Part shown: positions 39,527-50,176 of the stretch, piece after piece
Layout: each line of letters begins with the position of its first letter
How positions within the stretch are numbered: the first letter of the stretch is position 1
Source: Lelliottia sp. WAP21
GTDB lineage: Bacteria; Pseudomonadota; Gammaproteobacteria; Enterobacterales; Enterobacteriaceae
Length of the DNA: 64,000 nucleotides
Direction of reading: 5' to 3'
Assembly (NCBI RefSeq): GCF_020532665.2
Contig: NZ_JAIWPG020000002.1
Span: 248,001 to 312,000, forward strand
The notes under the pieces: generated by a model
Told to the model about the DNA's origin: nothing
Databases searched by the model: none
The model's input: only the letters and a program-made list of their open reading frames with translations
Made by a program: the position numbers and the translations under genes

Positions 39527-40200
39527 TGCACAGTCCTTTTCTTCAGCCAGCTGACCAACAGCGACGCACTTAAACTAATGGCAAAATATACCGCACCTGC
39601 AAACAGGATCATCTCCACCTGGGTACCGTCACGCTCGCCTATGGTAGAGGCGGTACGGAAGAAGTCCGCCAGGCTCAATACATAGACCAGCGAGGTATCC
39701 TGGAAGAGTACAATCCCCTGTGTGAGCAAGAGTGGAACCATGGCGCGAAATGCCTGCGGCAGAATGATGAGCTTCATTGACTGCCAGTGGGTCATGCCCA
39801 GGGCGAGCGCCGCGCTGGATTGCCCGCGAGAGATACTCTGGATGCCCGCACGTATGATCTCTGAATAGTAGGCGGCCTCAAACATCGAGAAAGCGACCAT
39901 TGCAGAGATCAAACGGATATCCGCCTTGGGTGAAAGCCCCAGCACGTTCTGCAAGAAACCCGGCACGATCAGATAGAACCACAACAGGACCATGACCAGC
40001 GGAATGGATCGGAAAACGTTAACGTAAGCCGTCGCGAACCAGGCAAAGGGTTTAAAACTCGACAGGCGCATGACCGCCAGAAGCGTTCCCCAGACGATAC
40101 CGACGACAATGGCGATGGCGGTGATTTTAAGCGTAATCACCAGCCCGGCCATCAGATATGGCATGGAGGGGATAATGGAACTCCAGTCAAATTCGTACAT
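39523..40200 (-). CDS. gltK: Glutamate/aspartate ABC permease GltK
   Basis: This 225-residue inner-membrane subunit has about five spans. The ATPase-contact EAA loop reads [30 protein letters not shown]. The N-terminus is [19 protein letters not shown], as in the His/Glu permease family. It overlaps gltJ upstream by one base and gltL downstream by four, giving a tightly coupled operon. Confidence 0.95.
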   Translation of the reverse strand: MYEFDWSSIIPSMPYLMAGLVITLKITAIAIVVGIVWGTLLAVMRLSSFKPFAWFATAYVNVFRSIPLVMVLLWFYLIVPGFLQNVLGLSPKADIRLISAMVAFSMFEAAYYSEIIRAGIQSISRGQSSAALALGMTHWQSMKLIILPQAFRAMVPLLLTQGIVLFQDTSLVYVLSLADFFRTASTIGERDGTQVEMILFAGAVYFAISLSASLLVSWLKKRTVQ

Positions 40201-40940
40201 TATTTGCCCCCCAGATTGCCCGGCAGGCGAGTCTTACGTTCAACCAGGTTCATCACCAGCATGATGACAGTGTTAATCAGAACATAGGCCAGCGTGATGG
40301 CGGTGAAGGATTCCCATGCGTGCGCAGAGTAATCCAGCAGTTTGCCCGCCTGGGCTGCCATATCCACCAGACCGATCGTTGAGGCGATGGCCGAGTTTTT
40401 GACCAGGTTCATCATCTCGGAGGTCATCGGCGGCACAATCACCCGGTAAGCGTTGGGCAACAGCACATAGCGGTATGCCTGTGGCAACGTCAATCCCATG
40501 GCCAGCGCGGCATTTTTCTGCCCACGTGGTAAGGACTGAATGGCCGCACGAACCTGCTCACACACGCGCGCAGCCGTAAACAGCCCAAGACACAGCATGG
40601 AGGAGACGAAGAACTGAATATTAGGATCCAGTTCTGACTTAAACCACATGCCGATATTTTCCGGCAGCAGTTCCGGGATCACCAGGTACCAGGTAAAGAA
40701 CTGCACGATCAGCGGAACGTTACGGAACAGTTCCACATACAATGTGCCGAGCGATGAGAGAAAGCGATTAGGAACGGTACGCAGAATACCGAACAGCGAG
40801 CCGACAAGAAAAGCGATGATCCAGGCCGTTATGGATAAGGCAACGGTGACCTGAAAGCCGCTCCAGAGCCAGCCCAGATAGGTGGTGTTGCCGAACGGGG
40901 CTTGTTGCAGAAAAATGCCCCAGTTCCAGTCAATTGACAT
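40200..40940 (-). CDS. gltJ: Glutamate/aspartate ABC permease GltJ
   Basis: GltJ is the second permease subunit, with 246 residues and about five spans. The EAA loop is [32 protein letters not shown] lies 9 bases before the ATG, directly after the SroC terminator, so its translation depends on read-through of that terminator or an internal start. Confidence 0.95.
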   Translation of the reverse strand: MSIDWNWGIFLQQAPFGNTTYLGWLWSGFQVTVALSITAWIIAFLVGSLFGILRTVPNRFLSSLGTLYVELFRNVPLIVQFFTWYLVIPELLPENIGMWFKSELDPNIQFFVSSMLCLGLFTAARVCEQVRAAIQSLPRGQKNAALAMGLTLPQAYRYVLLPNAYRVIVPPMTSEMMNLVKNSAIASTIGLVDMAAQAGKLLDYSAHAWESFTAITLAYVLINTVIMLVMNLVERKTRLPGNLGGK

Positions 40941-40951
40941 AATCTACTCCA

Positions 40952-41096
40952 GAAAAAAAAGGGTAGCAGCGCTACCCTCGAAGATTGGTGAGAAGCTCAT
41001 GTTCGCGCTGAGTGGGGAACGACCACTTAGCGTATAGTCTGTCCGTGCTTCCCGACAATCGAGAGGGCAGGAGGACCCGCCCCTTAATGGTTCTAA
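40952..41096 (-). ncRNA. sroC: SroC small RNA in the gltI-gltJ interval
   Basis: In E. coli and Salmonella SroC is cut from the gltIJKL message between gltI and gltJ and sponges the GcvB small RNA. The same interval here is 156 bases, non-coding, and ends in an excellent terminator just before gltJ. The 5' end is set by RNase processing and cannot be read from sequence; the left limit is the end of the U-tract. The call rests on position, size and terminator, not on base-by-base comparison. Confidence 0.65.
40953..40979 (-). terminator. Terminator at the 3' end of SroC, inside the glt operon
   Basis: On the minus strand GGGTAGC / GCTACCC with a 3-base loop is followed by eight U. It lies 12 bases before the gltJ start and should reduce transcription of gltJKL relative to gltI. 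Confidence 0.88.
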
Positions 41097-42002
41097 TTAG
41101 TTCAGTGCTTTGTCGTTTGGTGTTTTGAACAGGGCTTTCATGTCGTCAGACAGTTCAAAGTTCATGTTCAGATTTTTTGGTGGGATAGGGTTTTTAAACC
41201 ACTTATCGAACCATTTTTCCGCTTCGCCAGAGGTCTGGGTCTGCGCGATGGTGTCATCGATCAGCTTTTTGAAGTCAGCGTCGTCTTTACGCAGCATGCA
41301 GCCGTAGGCTTCTTTTGATTGCGCGGTACCGACGATTTCCCAGTTATCAGGTTTCTTGGCCTTCGCACGTTCACCTGCCAGCAGAGCATCATCCATCATA
41401 AATGCGACAGCACGGCCACTTTCCAGTGTACGGAAAGAGTCACCATGGTCTTTCGCACTGATGATGCGCATGTCCATTTTTTTCTCCTCATTCAGCTTAT
41501 GAAGCAGAACTTCGGAGGTTGTACCGGAGGTGACAACGACTGCTTTACCTTTCAGGTCAGCGAAGTCTTTAATGTCGCCACCCTTTTTAGTCAGCAGACG
41601 CGTACCCACGACGAAGATTGTGTCGGAGAAGGCCGCTTGTTTCTGACGCTCAAGGTTGTTAGTGGTGGAACCACATTCAAAGTCAAAGGTCCCGTTTTGC
41701 AGCAAAGGAATACGGTTTTGTGATGTGATTGGAATCAGCTTCACCTGCAGATCAGGTTTGTTCAGTTTTTTCTTTACCGCTTCAACGATAGCGTTGGAAT
41801 AATCCTGTGAATAGCCCACGACTTTCTGTGTGTTGTCGTAGTATGAGAACGGGACAGAAGATTCACGGTGGCCGACCACGATGACGCCGTTTTTGGCAAT
41901 CTTGTCGAGAGTGCTCCCGGCAGCCGGGGCATCTTCAGCGTGAACGACGCCTGCAGACATTCCCATTACCAGCATGGCTGTGGCCAGTTTACGTAATTGC
42001 AT
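41097..42002 (-). CDS. gltI: Glutamate/aspartate periplasmic binding protein GltI
   Basis: GltI captures L-glutamate and L-aspartate in the periplasm for GltJKL. The precursor of 301 residues has a Sec signal ending AGVVHAED. The mature part contains GVIVVGHRESSVPFSYYD, PITSQNRIPLLQNGTFDFEC and VVTSGTTSEVLL, the family-3 solute-binding ligand segments. ATG 42002 is chosen because AAGGAG lies 6 bases upstream; a TTG two codons earlier is also in frame. It is the first and most strongly expressed gene of the operon. Confidence 0.96.
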   Translation of the reverse strand: MQLRKLATAMLVMGMSAGVVHAEDAPAAGSTLDKIAKNGVIVVGHRESSVPFSYYDNTQKVVGYSQDYSNAIVEAVKKKLNKPDLQVKLIPITSQNRIPLLQNGTFDFECGSTTNNLERQKQAAFSDTIFVVGTRLLTKKGGDIKDFADLKGKAVVVTSGTTSEVLLHKLNEEKKMDMRIISAKDHGDSFRTLESGRAVAFMMDDALLAGERAKAKKPDNWEIVGTAQSKEAYGCMLRKDDADFKKLIDDTIAQTQTSGEAEKWFDKWFKNPIPPKNLNMNFELSDDMKALFKTPNDKALN

Positions 42003-42406
42003 ACCCAACTCCTTATTATCTGCGCCAGTGGCACATTGTTACCCATTGTGATGTTGTTATTCTCGCGCTATGCGAGTGCAGTGTTATGCAAGCTTGTTAA
42101 CATTTAGTCTGGCTTAATGTAAAGATTTTGCTGCGTTATTGTTTATTTTTGCGAAGCGCGCCGCACCATTCAGAGGCAATAATCTGTCGTTGCACCGTTT
42201 CGGTGCTACTGATGATCGAACCTGGTGCGACCGGGTTGCACGTTAAGCCAAACAGCGTTTGCGTGGAGAAATAAAGCAAGAGACGTGCCAGAAATGTTCT
42301 TCATCCTGCCTTCTACCGAAGGGAGAGAGACAGGCGGAACGGGATACAGAAGGGAGAGAAGAACGATACCCTCTCCCTGACGGGAGAGGGTAAGGGTGAG
42401 GGGGAA
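42003..42406. other. Intergenic region between lnt and gltI
   Basis: These 404 bp hold the gltI promoter and leader at the right-hand side and a REP-type palindrome near lnt. AT-rich sequence around 42080-42150 (TTAACATTTAGTC region) is the likely promoter zone, but no box pair is convincing. GGTGCGACCGGGTTGCAC at 42219 is an imperfect palindrome. I see no gene. Confidence 0.45.
42369..42390. repeat. Single REP-type palindrome near the end of lnt
   Basis: CCCTCTCCC / GGGAGAGGG with a TGAC loop, followed by TAAGGGTGAGGG, has the same stem and tail as the units of the ybeL-rihA array. It lies 17 bases past the lnt stop. Confidence 0.8.
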
Positions 42407-43945
42407 TTATCGACGACGCTGACGCAGGCTCATCAACACCGCGCCAAAGCCAAACAGCACGGTCAGGACCCACAGCGGCCAGTTGCCCGTACGGGCATAC
42501 GGCGTCAGCCCCGTTGTTGGCGTGACTTTGGTCGTCAGCACCGCACGGCTGAACTGGGGGATCATCGCCTGAATTTCACCCTGCGGCCCAATGACGGCAG
42601 TAATGCCATTATTGGTACTGCGCAGCAGCGGGCGTGCCAGCTCCAGCGAGCGCATGCGCGCCATCTGGAAGTGCTGCCACGGACCAATCGACTTGCCGAA
42701 CCAGGCGTCGTTAGAGATGGTCAGCAGATAATCCGTATCAGGACGGAAGTTATCGCGCACCTGCTCGCCCAGGATAATTTCGTAACAGATCGCCGGCGTC
42801 AGCGCCAGGTCATGCGCATGGAGCTGCGGCTGCACGTAAGGCCCGCGGCTGAATGACGACATCGGCAGGTCGAAGAACGGCGCCAGCGGGCGCAGAATCG
42901 ATTCCAGCGGAACAAATTCACCAAATGGAACCAGGTGGTTTTTGTTGTAGCGATTGGTCGATTCATAGCTGTACGGATTATCTTTGCCCAGCGTGATAAT
43001 GGTGTTGTAGGTATCGTAACGATTTTGCTTGTTCAGACGCGCATCCACGATACCGGTAATTAAGGTGCTGTTTCGCGCCCGCAGGAGATCGTCCATCATA
43101 CTCAGGAAGCGCTGCTGGTTAATCTCTAAATCCGGGATGGCCGACTCAGGCCAGATAATCAGCTGCGATTTGCCCATCTCTTTTTGCGTCGCATCCAGAT
43201 AGATCTTCAGCGTGTTGATCAGCTGATTTTCATCCCATTTGAGCGACTGAGGAATATTTCCCTGTACCATCGAGACCTGTGTTGCCCGTTCGGGAACAAG
43301 GGTATACCACTGGATATAGCGCAGCGGGAAGGGAAGGGCGAAAAGTACCAGCCCGGCGATAAGCGGGCGTAAGCTACGCTGCACCAGTGCCAGAACCAGC
43401 AGTCCACTGACCACCATCAGCAGGAAGTTGATGGCTTCGACGCCCATCACCGGAGCCAGGCCTTTCAGCGGGCCATCAATCTGGCTGTAACCAAACTGCA
43501 GCCACGGGAAGCCGGTTAATATCCAGCCGCGCAGGAACTCTGTAATTTGCCAGACAACGGGCGCGGCGATGGCAACGCGTATCCAGGTGGTTTTTGGCCA
43601 CAAGCGGGAGAGGATCCCGGCAAACAGACCGGTATACAGCGAAAGATAGGCTGCCAGCAGCACGACCAGGAAAATATTGACCGGGCCAGGCATGCCGCCA
43701 AACTGCGCGATACTGACATACACCCAGTTAATACCGGAGCCGAACAGCCCCAGTCCCCAGAAATAGCCAATCGCAGCAGCCTGGACGGGACGCCGGTTCA
43801 ACGTGAGTCCCTGGAGGCCCATCAAGGAGATAAGCGCCGCAGGCCAGAAATCGTAAGGTGAAAAAGCCAGCGTACCGCTGGCTCCAAAGAACAGCGCCAG
43901 CAGCAAACGGACGCGCTGGCGTTCAAGTAATGAGGCAAATGCCAT
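42407..43945 (-). CDS. lnt: Apolipoprotein N-acyltransferase Lnt
   Basis: Lnt adds the third acyl chain to lipoproteins in the inner membrane. It has 512 residues as in E. coli, with about six to eight membrane spans in the first 220 residues and a periplasmic nitrilase-like domain. The Glu-Lys-Cys triad is in [20 protein letters not shown] and [11 protein letters not shown] last span near residue 490 precedes the basic tail. It follows corC by 5 bases on the same transcript. Confidence 0.96.
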   Translation of the reverse strand: MAFASLLERQRVRLLLALFFGASGTLAFSPYDFWPAALISLMGLQGLTLNRRPVQAAAIGYFWGLGLFGSGINWVYVSIAQFGGMPGPVNIFLVVLLAAYLSLYTGLFAGILSRLWPKTTWIRVAIAAPVVWQITEFLRGWILTGFPWLQFGYSQIDGPLKGLAPVMGVEAINFLLMVVSGLLVLALVQRSLRPLIAGLVLFALPFPLRYIQWYTLVPERATQVSMVQGNIPQSLKWDENQLINTLKIYLDATQKEMGKSQLIIWPESAIPDLEINQQRFLSMMDDLLRARNSTLITGIVDARLNKQNRYDTYNTIITLGKDNPYSYESTNRYNKNHLVPFGEFVPLESILRPLAPFFDLPMSSFSRGPYVQPQLHAHDLALTPAICYEIILGEQVRDNFRPDTDYLLTISNDAWFGKSIGPWQHFQMARMRSLELARPLLRSTNNGITAVIGPQGEIQAMIPQFSRAVLTTKVTPTTGLTPYARTGNWPLWVLTVLFGFGAVLMSLRQRRR

Positions 43946-43950
43946 TTACA

Positions 43951-44829
43951 TTAGTCTTCCATTTTAGGTACCGGTGAATCGTCCGGCATTCTGACATGAA
44001 CCTGAATAATACGACGGCTGTCGGCCATGGCGACCTTGAACTGGTAACCGTCTATGTCAACGGACTCGCCGCGGGCCGGAAGATGACCAAATGCCTGCAT
44101 GACCAGCCCACCGATAGTATCGACCTCTTCATCGCTGAAGTGGGTCCCAAAGGTTTCGTTGAAATCTTCGATAGAGGCCAGGGCGCGCACGGTCCAGGTA
44201 TGGCGGCTCAGCTGACGGAATTCGATATCATCTTCTTCATCGTATTCGTCTTCGATTTCACCCACGATGAGCTCAAGAATATCTTCAATCGTGACAAGGC
44301 CAGATACACCGCCAAATTCATCGATAACAATCGCCATGTGGTAACGCTGAGAACGGAACTCTTTCAGCATGCGGTCCACACGCTTACTTTCCGGTACCAC
44401 CACCGCCTGGCGTAACACTTTTTCCATGCTGAAGGCTTCGGCATCACTGCGCATAAACGGCAGCAGATCCTTCGCCATCAGAATCCCTTCAATGTGATCT
44501 TTATCTTCGCTGATAACCGGGAAACGCGAGTGGGCAGATTCGATAATGACATCGAGGCACTCGTCCAGCGTTTGGTTGCGTTTCAGGGTGATCATCTGCG
44601 AGCGGGGGATCATGATGTCGCGGACACGCTGGTCTGCAATGTCCATCACCCCTTCGAGCATTTCGCGCGTATCTTCATCGATAAGGTCGTTCTGCCCGGA
44701 ATCACGAATCAGCTCCAGAAGTTCATCACGGTTTTTAGGTTCACCGTGGAAAAGCTGGCTCAGAATGAGGGAGAAAAATCCCTTTTTACTGGTTGTCGTG
44801 TCGCTACTGTGTGAATTGTCGTCGCTCAT
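43951..44829 (-). CDS. corC: CBS-domain protein CorC/YbeX
   Basis: CorC is implicated in magnesium/cobalt homeostasis and, as YbeX, in ribosome maturation. ATG 44829 gives 292 residues, the E. coli length ([10 protein letters not shown] start). The paired CBS domains lie at about 65-190 ([53 protein letters not shown]). The C-terminal CorC_HlyC domain runs from about 205. A spurious upstream extension is open but unlike the family. Confidence 0.95.
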   Translation of the reverse strand: MSDDNSHSSDTTTSKKGFFSLILSQLFHGEPKNRDELLELIRDSGQNDLIDEDTREMLEGVMDIADQRVRDIMIPRSQMITLKRNQTLDECLDVIIESAHSRFPVISEDKDHIEGILMAKDLLPFMRSDAEAFSMEKVLRQAVVVPESKRVDRMLKEFRSQRYHMAIVIDEFGGVSGLVTIEDILELIVGEIEDEYDEEDDIEFRQLSRHTWTVRALASIEDFNETFGTHFSDEEVDTIGGLVMQAFGHLPARGESVDIDGYQFKVAMADSRRIIQVHVRMPDDSPVPKMED

Positions 44830-44933
44830 GGCGTTTGTTAAGGGTTCTCTCGTCAATGAAATGCTCACCGCCGCAGGAGGATGTCCGGTGCGGCGGCCTG
44901 ATGGGTCAGTCCCGTGAATGACGGTTAAACTGA

Positions 44934-45401
44934 CTATTCTTTCTCGGCAATGTACGGATCCTCATAGCCCAGAGCAAGCATTATCTCTGTCTCGAGGGAT
45001 TCCATCTCTTCCGCTTCGTCATCTTCAATATGATCATACCCCAGCAAATGCAGACTGCCGTGAATGACCATATGCGCCCAGTGCGCATCAAGAGGCTTCT
45101 CTTGTTCTTTTGCTTCCTGTTCAACCACCTGGCGGCAGATGATCAAATCACCCAGCAGCGGCATCTCGATACCCGGCGGTGCTTCAAAGGGGAAGGAGAG
45201 CACGTTAGTGGGTTTATCCTTCCCGCGATAGGTCAGGTTCAGTTCATGACTTTCTGCTTCGTCAACCAGGCGAATGGTGACTTCTGACTCTTCCTGAAAC
45301 TGAGGAATCACCGCATCGAGCCATTTCTGAAACTGTGCCTCTTCAGGCAAACCTGACGTGTCTTCGCATGCCAGCTGTAAATCGAGAATAACCTGACTCA
45401 T
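44934..45401 (-). CDS. ybeY: Endoribonuclease/rRNA maturation factor YbeY
   Basis: YbeY is a zinc-dependent protein needed for 16S rRNA 3' processing and ribosome quality control. It has 155 residues as in E. coli. The metal motif HxxxHxxxxxH is seen in [11 protein letters not shown], and [12 protein letters not shown] lies in the core. It overlaps the ybeZ stop by 4 bases. Confidence 0.96.
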   Translation of the reverse strand: MSQVILDLQLACEDTSGLPEEAQFQKWLDAVIPQFQEESEVTIRLVDEAESHELNLTYRGKDKPTNVLSFPFEAPPGIEMPLLGDLIICRQVVEQEAKEQEKPLDAHWAHMVIHGSLHLLGYDHIEDDEAEEMESLETEIMLALGYEDPYIAEKE

Positions 45402-46444
45402 TTTTGTTCCTGTTCCTGGGATTCACGTTTGCGTTCAGCAGCCAGTTCCGCCTTACGCTTTTGTTCCGCTTCTTCCCACGCCTCATAGGCATTCACGATG
45501 CGGGCTACCACCGGATGGCGCACCACATCTTCACTGTTAAAGAAGTTAAAGCTAATTTCGTCGACCTCGGCCAGAACTTCAATGGCATGACGCAGGCCTG
45601 ATTTGGTGCTGCGCGGCAGGTCAATCTGGGTAATATCGCCGGTGATAACAGCTTTCGAATTGAAGCCGATACGGGTCAGGAACATCTTCATCTGTTCGAT
45701 GGTGGTGTTCTGACTCTCATCCAGAATGATGAAAGCATCGTTCAATGTACGGCCGCGCATATACGCCAGCGGGGCGACTTCAATCACGTTGCGCTCAATC
45801 AACTTCTCGACTTTTTCAAAGCCCAGCATCTCAAACAGCGCATCGTAGAGCGGGCGAAGATAAGGATCGACCTTCTGGCTTAAATCGCCTGGCAGGAAGC
45901 CCAGTTTTTCACCGGCTTCAACCGCCGGACGGGTCAGCAGAATACGACGAATATCCTGACGCTCAAGGGCATCCACCGCAGCCGCAACAGCCAGATAGGT
46001 TTTACCTGTCCCTGCCGGGCCGATGCCGAAGGTGATGTCATGGTCAAGAATGTTGGCGATGTATTGCGCCTGATTCGGCGTGCGCGGTTTAATCACGCCC
46101 CGCTTGGTTTTGATATTGATGACTTTGCCGTATTCAGGCACACGCTCTGCGCTCTGCTCCAGCACGCGTGCTTCTTTAATCGCGAGATGGATCTTTTCTG
46201 GCTCAATATCCTGGCTTTCGCCACGCATCGGGGCGGTATCAACATACAGGCTACGCAAAATATCCGCAGCGGCGTTGACGCAAATGGCGCGTCCGGTGAG
46301 TTTGAAGTGATTATCGCGACGATTGATTTCGATACCCAGACGTCGCTCCAGTTGTTTGACGTTGTCATCAAACGGCCCGCAAAGGCTCAGCAGGCGAGCA
46401 TTGTCTGCTGGCTCAAGGGTAATTTCACGCGTTTCTGTATTCAA
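45398..46444 (-). CDS. ybeZ: PhoH-like ATPase YbeZ
   Basis: YbeZ is an ATP-binding protein that works with YbeY in rRNA maturation. It has 348 residues. Walker A is [19 protein letters not shown] and Walker [12 protein letters not shown]; the PhoH-family [15 protein letters not shown] follows. The start codon is TTG (46444), placed 5 bases after AGAGGAAC. The charged C-terminus is a coiled stretch of Glu, Arg and Lys. The order ybeZ-ybeY-corC-lnt is conserved. Confidence 0.95.
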   Translation of the reverse strand: MNTETREITLEPADNARLLSLCGPFDDNVKQLERRLGIEINRRDNHFKLTGRAICVNAAADILRSLYVDTAPMRGESQDIEPEKIHLAIKEARVLEQSAERVPEYGKVINIKTKRGVIKPRTPNQAQYIANILDHDITFGIGPAGTGKTYLAVAAAVDALERQDIRRILLTRPAVEAGEKLGFLPGDLSQKVDPYLRPLYDALFEMLGFEKVEKLIERNVIEVAPLAYMRGRTLNDAFIILDESQNTTIEQMKMFLTRIGFNSKAVITGDITQIDLPRSTKSGLRHAIEVLAEVDEISFNFFNSEDVVRHPVVARIVNAYEAWEEAEQKRKAELAAERKRESQEQEQK

Positions 46445-46567
46445 ACTGTTCCTCTTTTGAATGTGCTTTCAGGCCCGTTCAGTCGGGTCTATGGTGAAAG
46501 TATTCACGCCATGGAATAAAGGCGCAAGCCTTGCAATGCATATTGGGGACACAGAAGGGAAATGCAA

Positions 46568-46588
46568 GGCCTGCCGGAGCGGCAGGCC
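46568..46588 (-). terminator. Stem-loop after miaB
   Basis: GGCCTGCCG / CGGCAGGCC is a 9-bp perfect stem with a 3-base loop, 8 bases past the miaB stop. The following minus-strand sequence TTGCATTTCC is only weakly U-rich, so termination may be partial. Confidence 0.6.
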
Positions 46589-46596
46589 CGTAGGGA

Positions 46597-48021
46597 TTAA
46601 GGCTGATAAACACCGACGCCCAGGTCATTTTCTTTGCGGGTACGTGCAATGACGGATGCCGGCGTTTCTGCCACGCGCAGGCCCATTTCATCTTCTGTAC
46701 GCACCACAACACCGCGCAGGGAGTTGGTGAGCACTTCCTGAATCTCGATATCCACAAATTTACCGACCATATCCGGCGTGCCTTCAAAATTGACCACGCG
46801 GTTATTTTCGGTACGGCCCGTCAGCTGCATGATGCTTTTGCGGGAGGTGCCTTCCACCAGTACACGCTGAACGGTGCCCAGCATACGGCGGCTCCAGGCA
46901 TTGGCTTGCTGTAGCAGGCGTTCCTGGAGGATATACAGACGCTGCTTTTTCTCCTCTTCCGGGACATCATCCACCATGTCGGCGGCCGGCGTGCCGGGGC
47001 GTGCGGAGAAGATAAAGCTGTAGCTCACGTCAAAGTTCACGTCACCGATCACTTTCATCGTGCGTTCAAAATCTTCCGTCGTCTCACCCGGGAAGCCGAC
47101 GATAAAGTCGGAGCTAATCTGAATATCCGGACGCGCTTCGCGCAGTTTACGAATGATGGATTTGTACTCCAGCACCGTATGGGTGCGCCCCATCAGATTC
47201 AGCACGCGGTCAGATCCACACTGAATCGGCAGGTGCAGAAAGCTCACCAGTTCTGGCGTATCGCGATACACATCGATGATATCGTCAGTGAATTCGATCG
47301 GGTGGCTGGTGGTAAAGCGGATGCGATCGATGCCATCGATCGCCGCGACAAGGCGCAGCAGATCGGCAAAGGAGCCGGTCGAACCGTCATAGTTCTCACC
47401 CCGCCAGGCGTTGACGTTCTGCCCGAGGAGATTCACTTCGCGTACGCCCTGTGCCGCCAGTTGGGCAATTTCAAACAGGATGTCATCGCTTGGGCGGCTG
47501 ACTTCTTCACCACGCGTATACGGCACGACGCAGTAGGTGCAGTATTTGTTACAGCCTTCCATGATGGAGACGAACGCGGTCGGGCCATCCGCACGGGGTT
47601 CCGGCAGACGATCGAATTTTTCGATTTCCGGGAAGCTGACATCCACAACCGGGCTGCGATCGCCGCGCACTGAGTTGATCATCTCCGGCAGGCGGTGCAG
47701 CGTCTGTGGACCAAAAACGATATCAACGTAGTGGGCACGGCTTCGAATCAGCTTACCCTCTTGCGACGCAACGCAGCCGCCCACGCCAATAATAAGGTCG
47801 GGGTTTTTCTTTTTAAGGAGCTTCCAGCGGCCTAACAGATGAAACACTTTTTCCTGCGCCTTCTCACGAATTGAGCAGGTGTTCAGCAGCAAAACATCAG
47901 CTTCTTCTGCCACGTCGGTCAGTTTGTATCCGTGGGTCGCATCCAGCAGATCGGCCATCTTCGATGAATCGTATTCGTTCATCTGACAGCCCCAGGTTTT
48001 TATATAGAGTTTTTTAGTCAT
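46597..48021 (-). CDS. miaB: tRNA-2-methylthio-N6-isopentenyladenosine synthase MiaB
   Basis: MiaB methylthiolates isopentenyl-A37 of tRNAs that read codons starting with U. ATG 48021 gives 474 residues, the E. coli length. The auxiliary cluster cysteines are in [17 protein letters not shown] and GVGGCVASQ, and the radical-SAM motif is [10 protein letters not shown]-terminal TRAM domain lies at about 375-440. One oddity is [12 protein letters not shown], where the usual family sequence is Q-S-G-S; the Ser is replaced by Cys (codon TGT on the minus strand). An open frame upstream of 48021 is unlikely to be coding. Confidence 0.96.
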   Translation of the reverse strand: MTKKLYIKTWGCQMNEYDSSKMADLLDATHGYKLTDVAEEADVLLLNTCSIREKAQEKVFHLLGRWKLLKKKNPDLIIGVGGCVASQEGKLIRSRAHYVDIVFGPQTLHRLPEMINSVRGDRSPVVDVSFPEIEKFDRLPEPRADGPTAFVSIMEGCNKYCTYCVVPYTRGEEVSRPSDDILFEIAQLAAQGVREVNLLGQNVNAWRGENYDGSTGSFADLLRLVAAIDGIDRIRFTTSHPIEFTDDIIDVYRDTPELVSFLHLPIQCGSDRVLNLMGRTHTVLEYKSIIRKLREARPDIQISSDFIVGFPGETTEDFERTMKVIGDVNFDVSYSFIFSARPGTPAADMVDDVPEEEKKQRLYILQERLLQQANAWSRRMLGTVQRVLVEGTSRKSIMQLTGRTENNRVVNFEGTPDMVGKFVDIEIQEVLTNSLRGVVVRTEDEMGLRVAETPASVIARTRKENDLGVGVYQP

Positions 48022-48155
48022 CGACTTGCTCAGCTCAGGAGTGCAAGCCGCGTATTGTAATGCTTTGCCAGGGTTGTGACCAGTATGAAGGTTAGCCGAC
48101 TCCAGGCGAAAAAATCCGGTAAACTTAAGGGATTCTCTTTTAAGGACTATTGACC

Positions 48156-49331
48156 ATGACACTCCAACAAACCGAAATAGCCGTTGTCGGCGGCGGTATG
48201 GTCGGCGGGGCACTGGCGCTCGGGCTGGCACAGCAAGGATTCGATGTCACCGTGATTGAACAAGCGGTGCCACCGGAATTTGATGCGTCGGAAAAACCCG
48301 ACGTGCGGATCTCGGCGATCAGCGCCGCCTCGGTCGATCTTCTGCGCGGACTCGGCGTCTGGGAAGCCGTGCGGGGGATGCGCGCCCACCCCTACCGCCA
48401 GCTCGAAACCTGGGAGTGGGAAACCGCCCATGTAAAATTCCATGCCGCGGAACTGAAGCTGCCGCAGTTAGGTTATATGGTCGAAAACAACGTGCTGCAA
48501 CATGCGCTCTGGCAGTCCCTTGAGGCGCATCCGAACGTCACATTGCGTGTTCCTGCCTCCCTGACGGCGCTGCATCGGCTGCCAAAGGGTCATCGCCTTG
48601 AGCTGGATAACGGCGATGAACTGGCGGTGAAACTGGTGATCGGTGCCGATGGCGCGAATTCGCAGGTGCGACAAAAAGCAGGTATTGGTCTTCACGCCTG
48701 GCAGTACGATCAGTCCTGTATGCTCATTACGGTGGCGTGTGAAAATGACCCCGGTGACAGCACCTGGCAACATTTTACCCCAACGGGTCCCCATGCTTTC
48801 TTACCCCTGTTCGATCGTTGGGCCTCGCTGGTGTGGTACGACACTCCCGCCAGGATTCGCCAGCTGCAAGGCCTGTCACTGGAACAACTTCAGCGCGAAA
48901 TCACCCAGCACTTCCCGGCGCGTCTGGGGGCCGTGACGCCCGTAGCGGCCGGCGGCTTTCCGCTGACGCGTCGTCATGCATTAGATTACGTGCAGGACGG
49001 TCTGGCGCTGGTGGGGGATGCTGCGCATACCATTCATCCTCTGGCCGGGCAGGGCGTTAATCTGGGGTATCGTGACGTGGAGGCCTTACTGGACGTGCTG
49101 AGTAGTGCACGGCAACATGCCGAACCCTGGGCGAGCCTTCGCGTGCTAAAACGCTATCAGATGCGAAGAATGGCCGATAACTTCATCATGCAGTCAGGGA
49201 TGGATCTGTTCTATGCCGGATTTAGCAACGACTTAGGACCGATGCGTCTGGTGCGAAATCTGGGGCTGATGGCGGCAGAACGCGCCGGTGGGCTGAAGCG
49301 CCAGGCGTTGAAGTATGCTTTAGGATTGTAA
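48156..49331 (+). CDS. ubiF: 3-demethoxyubiquinol 3-hydroxylase UbiF
   Basis: UbiF is a flavoprotein monooxygenase that hydroxylates C6 of the ring in aerobic ubiquinone synthesis. It has 391 residues as in E. coli. The FAD-binding motifs are [18 protein letters not shown] (Rossmann), [13 protein letters not shown] (DG motif) and [21 protein letters not shown] (GD motif). AAGGA lies about 10 bases before ATG 48156. It is convergent with the tRNA operon. Confidence 0.95.
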   Translation: MTLQQTEIAVVGGGMVGGALALGLAQQGFDVTVIEQAVPPEFDASEKPDVRISAISAASVDLLRGLGVWEAVRGMRAHPYRQLETWEWETAHVKFHAAELKLPQLGYMVENNVLQHALWQSLEAHPNVTLRVPASLTALHRLPKGHRLELDNGDELAVKLVIGADGANSQVRQKAGIGLHAWQYDQSCMLITVACENDPGDSTWQHFTPTGPHAFLPLFDRWASLVWYDTPARIRQLQGLSLEQLQREITQHFPARLGAVTPVAAGGFPLTRRHALDYVQDGLALVGDAAHTIHPLAGQGVNLGYRDVEALLDVLSSARQHAEPWASLRVLKRYQMRRMADNFIMQSGMDLFYAGFSNDLGPMRLVRNLGLMAAERAGGLKRQALKYALGL

Positions 49332-49400
49332 CGATTGCATCCAGGATGCCCTCTTCTGGTGGTGGAGGGTAGGGATGAGCGCCCGATGCACAATACAGCA

Positions 49401-49427
49401 AAAACAAAAAAGCCCGCAGAGCGGGCT
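49401..49427 (-). terminator. Terminator of the tRNA operon
   Basis: AGCCCGC / GCGGGCT with a 3-base loop is followed on the minus strand by TTTTTTGTTTTTG. It lies 14 bases past the last tRNA-Gln. Confidence 0.88.
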
Positions 49428-49440
49428 ATTTTGTTTTAAG

Positions 49441-49515
49441 TGGCTGGGGTGCAGGGATTCGAACCCCGGAATGCTGGTATCAGAAACCAGTGCCTTACCG
49501 CTTGGCGACACCCCA
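49441..49515 (-). tRNA. glnX: tRNA-Gln (CTG anticodon)
   Basis: It is 75 bases with encoded CCA. The acceptor stem pairs TGGGGTG with CACCCCA, the anticodon loop is TTCTGAT, and the T-loop GTTCGAATC is intact. It is the last gene of the seven-tRNA operon; glnX and glnV are assigned by order. Confidence 0.97.
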
Positions 49516-49552
49516 ATTGCGTTAAGTCAAAACACTCAACGACTTTTAAAAT

Positions 49553-49627
49553 TGGCTGGGGTACGAGGATTCGAACCTCGGAATGCTGGTATCAGAAACC
49601 AGAGCCTTACCGCTTGGCGATACCCCA
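49553..49627 (-). tRNA. glnV: tRNA-Gln (CTG anticodon)
   Basis: It is 75 bases with encoded CCA and anticodon loop TTCTGAT. The acceptor stem is TGGGGTA / TACCCCA, one pair different from the downstream copy. It is sixth in the operon. Confidence 0.97.
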
Positions 49628-49671
49628 ACAATTCTTTTAACGTTACCGAATAAATCGATAAATCACTAATT

Positions 49672-49748
49672 TGGTGGCTACGACGGGATTCGAACCTGTG
49701 ACCCCATCATTATGAGTGATGTGCTCTAACCAACTGAGCTACGTAGCC
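49672..49748 (-). tRNA. metU: Elongator tRNA-Met (CAT anticodon)
   Basis: It is 77 bases with encoded CCA. The first base pair G-C (GGCTACG / CGTAGCC) marks an elongator rather than an initiator tRNA, and the anticodon loop is CTCATAA. It is identical in sequence to the copy at 50061. Confidence 0.97.
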
Positions 49749-49764
49749 AGACTACAATCTTCGA

Positions 49765-49839
49765 TGGCTGGGGTACCTGGATTCGAACCAGGGAATGCCG
49801 GTATCAAAAACCGGTGCCTTACCGCTTGGCGATACCCCA
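49765..49839 (-). tRNA. glnW: tRNA-Gln (TTG anticodon)
   Basis: It is 75 bases with encoded CCA and anticodon loop TTTTGAT. It is identical to the neighbouring copy at 49871. Confidence 0.97.
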
Positions 49840-49870
49840 ATAACCGCGGAGAACCGCAAATCGAAGAAAA

Positions 49871-49945
49871 TGGCTGGGGTACCTGGATTCGAACCAGGGA
49901 ATGCCGGTATCAAAAACCGGTGCCTTACCGCTTGGCGATACCCCA
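49871..49945 (-). tRNA. glnU: tRNA-Gln (TTG anticodon)
   Basis: It is 75 bases with encoded CCA and anticodon loop TTTTGAT, third in the operon. Confidence 0.97.
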
Positions 49946-49967
49946 TCCGTGCAACGCTTACTGGAAA

Positions 49968-50052
49968 TGGTGCGGGAGGCGAGACTTGAACTCGCACACC
50001 TTGCGGCGCCAGAACCTAAATCTGGTGCGTCTACCAATTTCGCCACTCCCGC
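49968..50052 (-). tRNA. leuW: tRNA-Leu (TAG anticodon)
   Basis: It is 85 bases with the long variable arm typical of tRNA-Leu (GGCGCCGCAAGGTGT region) and encoded CCA. The anticodon loop is GATTTAGGT, anticodon TAG. Confidence 0.97.
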
Positions 50053-50060
50053 AAAAAAGA

Positions 50061-50137
50061 TGGTGGCTACGACGGGATTCGAACCTGTGACCCCATCATT
50101 ATGAGTGATGTGCTCTAACCAACTGAGCTACGTAGCC
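50061..50137 (-). tRNA. metT: Elongator tRNA-Met (CAT anticodon)
   Basis: It is 77 bases and first in the operon. The order metT-leuW-glnU-glnW-metU-glnV-glnX is the same as in E. coli. Confidence 0.97.
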
Positions 50138-50176
50138 ATCTTTTTTTCGCGTAACCTTATCGGCGTTGCGGGGCGC

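Noticed and set aside
49440-50140. tRNA cluster as an integration site for a mobile island
   Set aside because: All seven tRNA genes are intact, no partial tRNA copies or integrase are present, and the flanking genes match the E. coli order.
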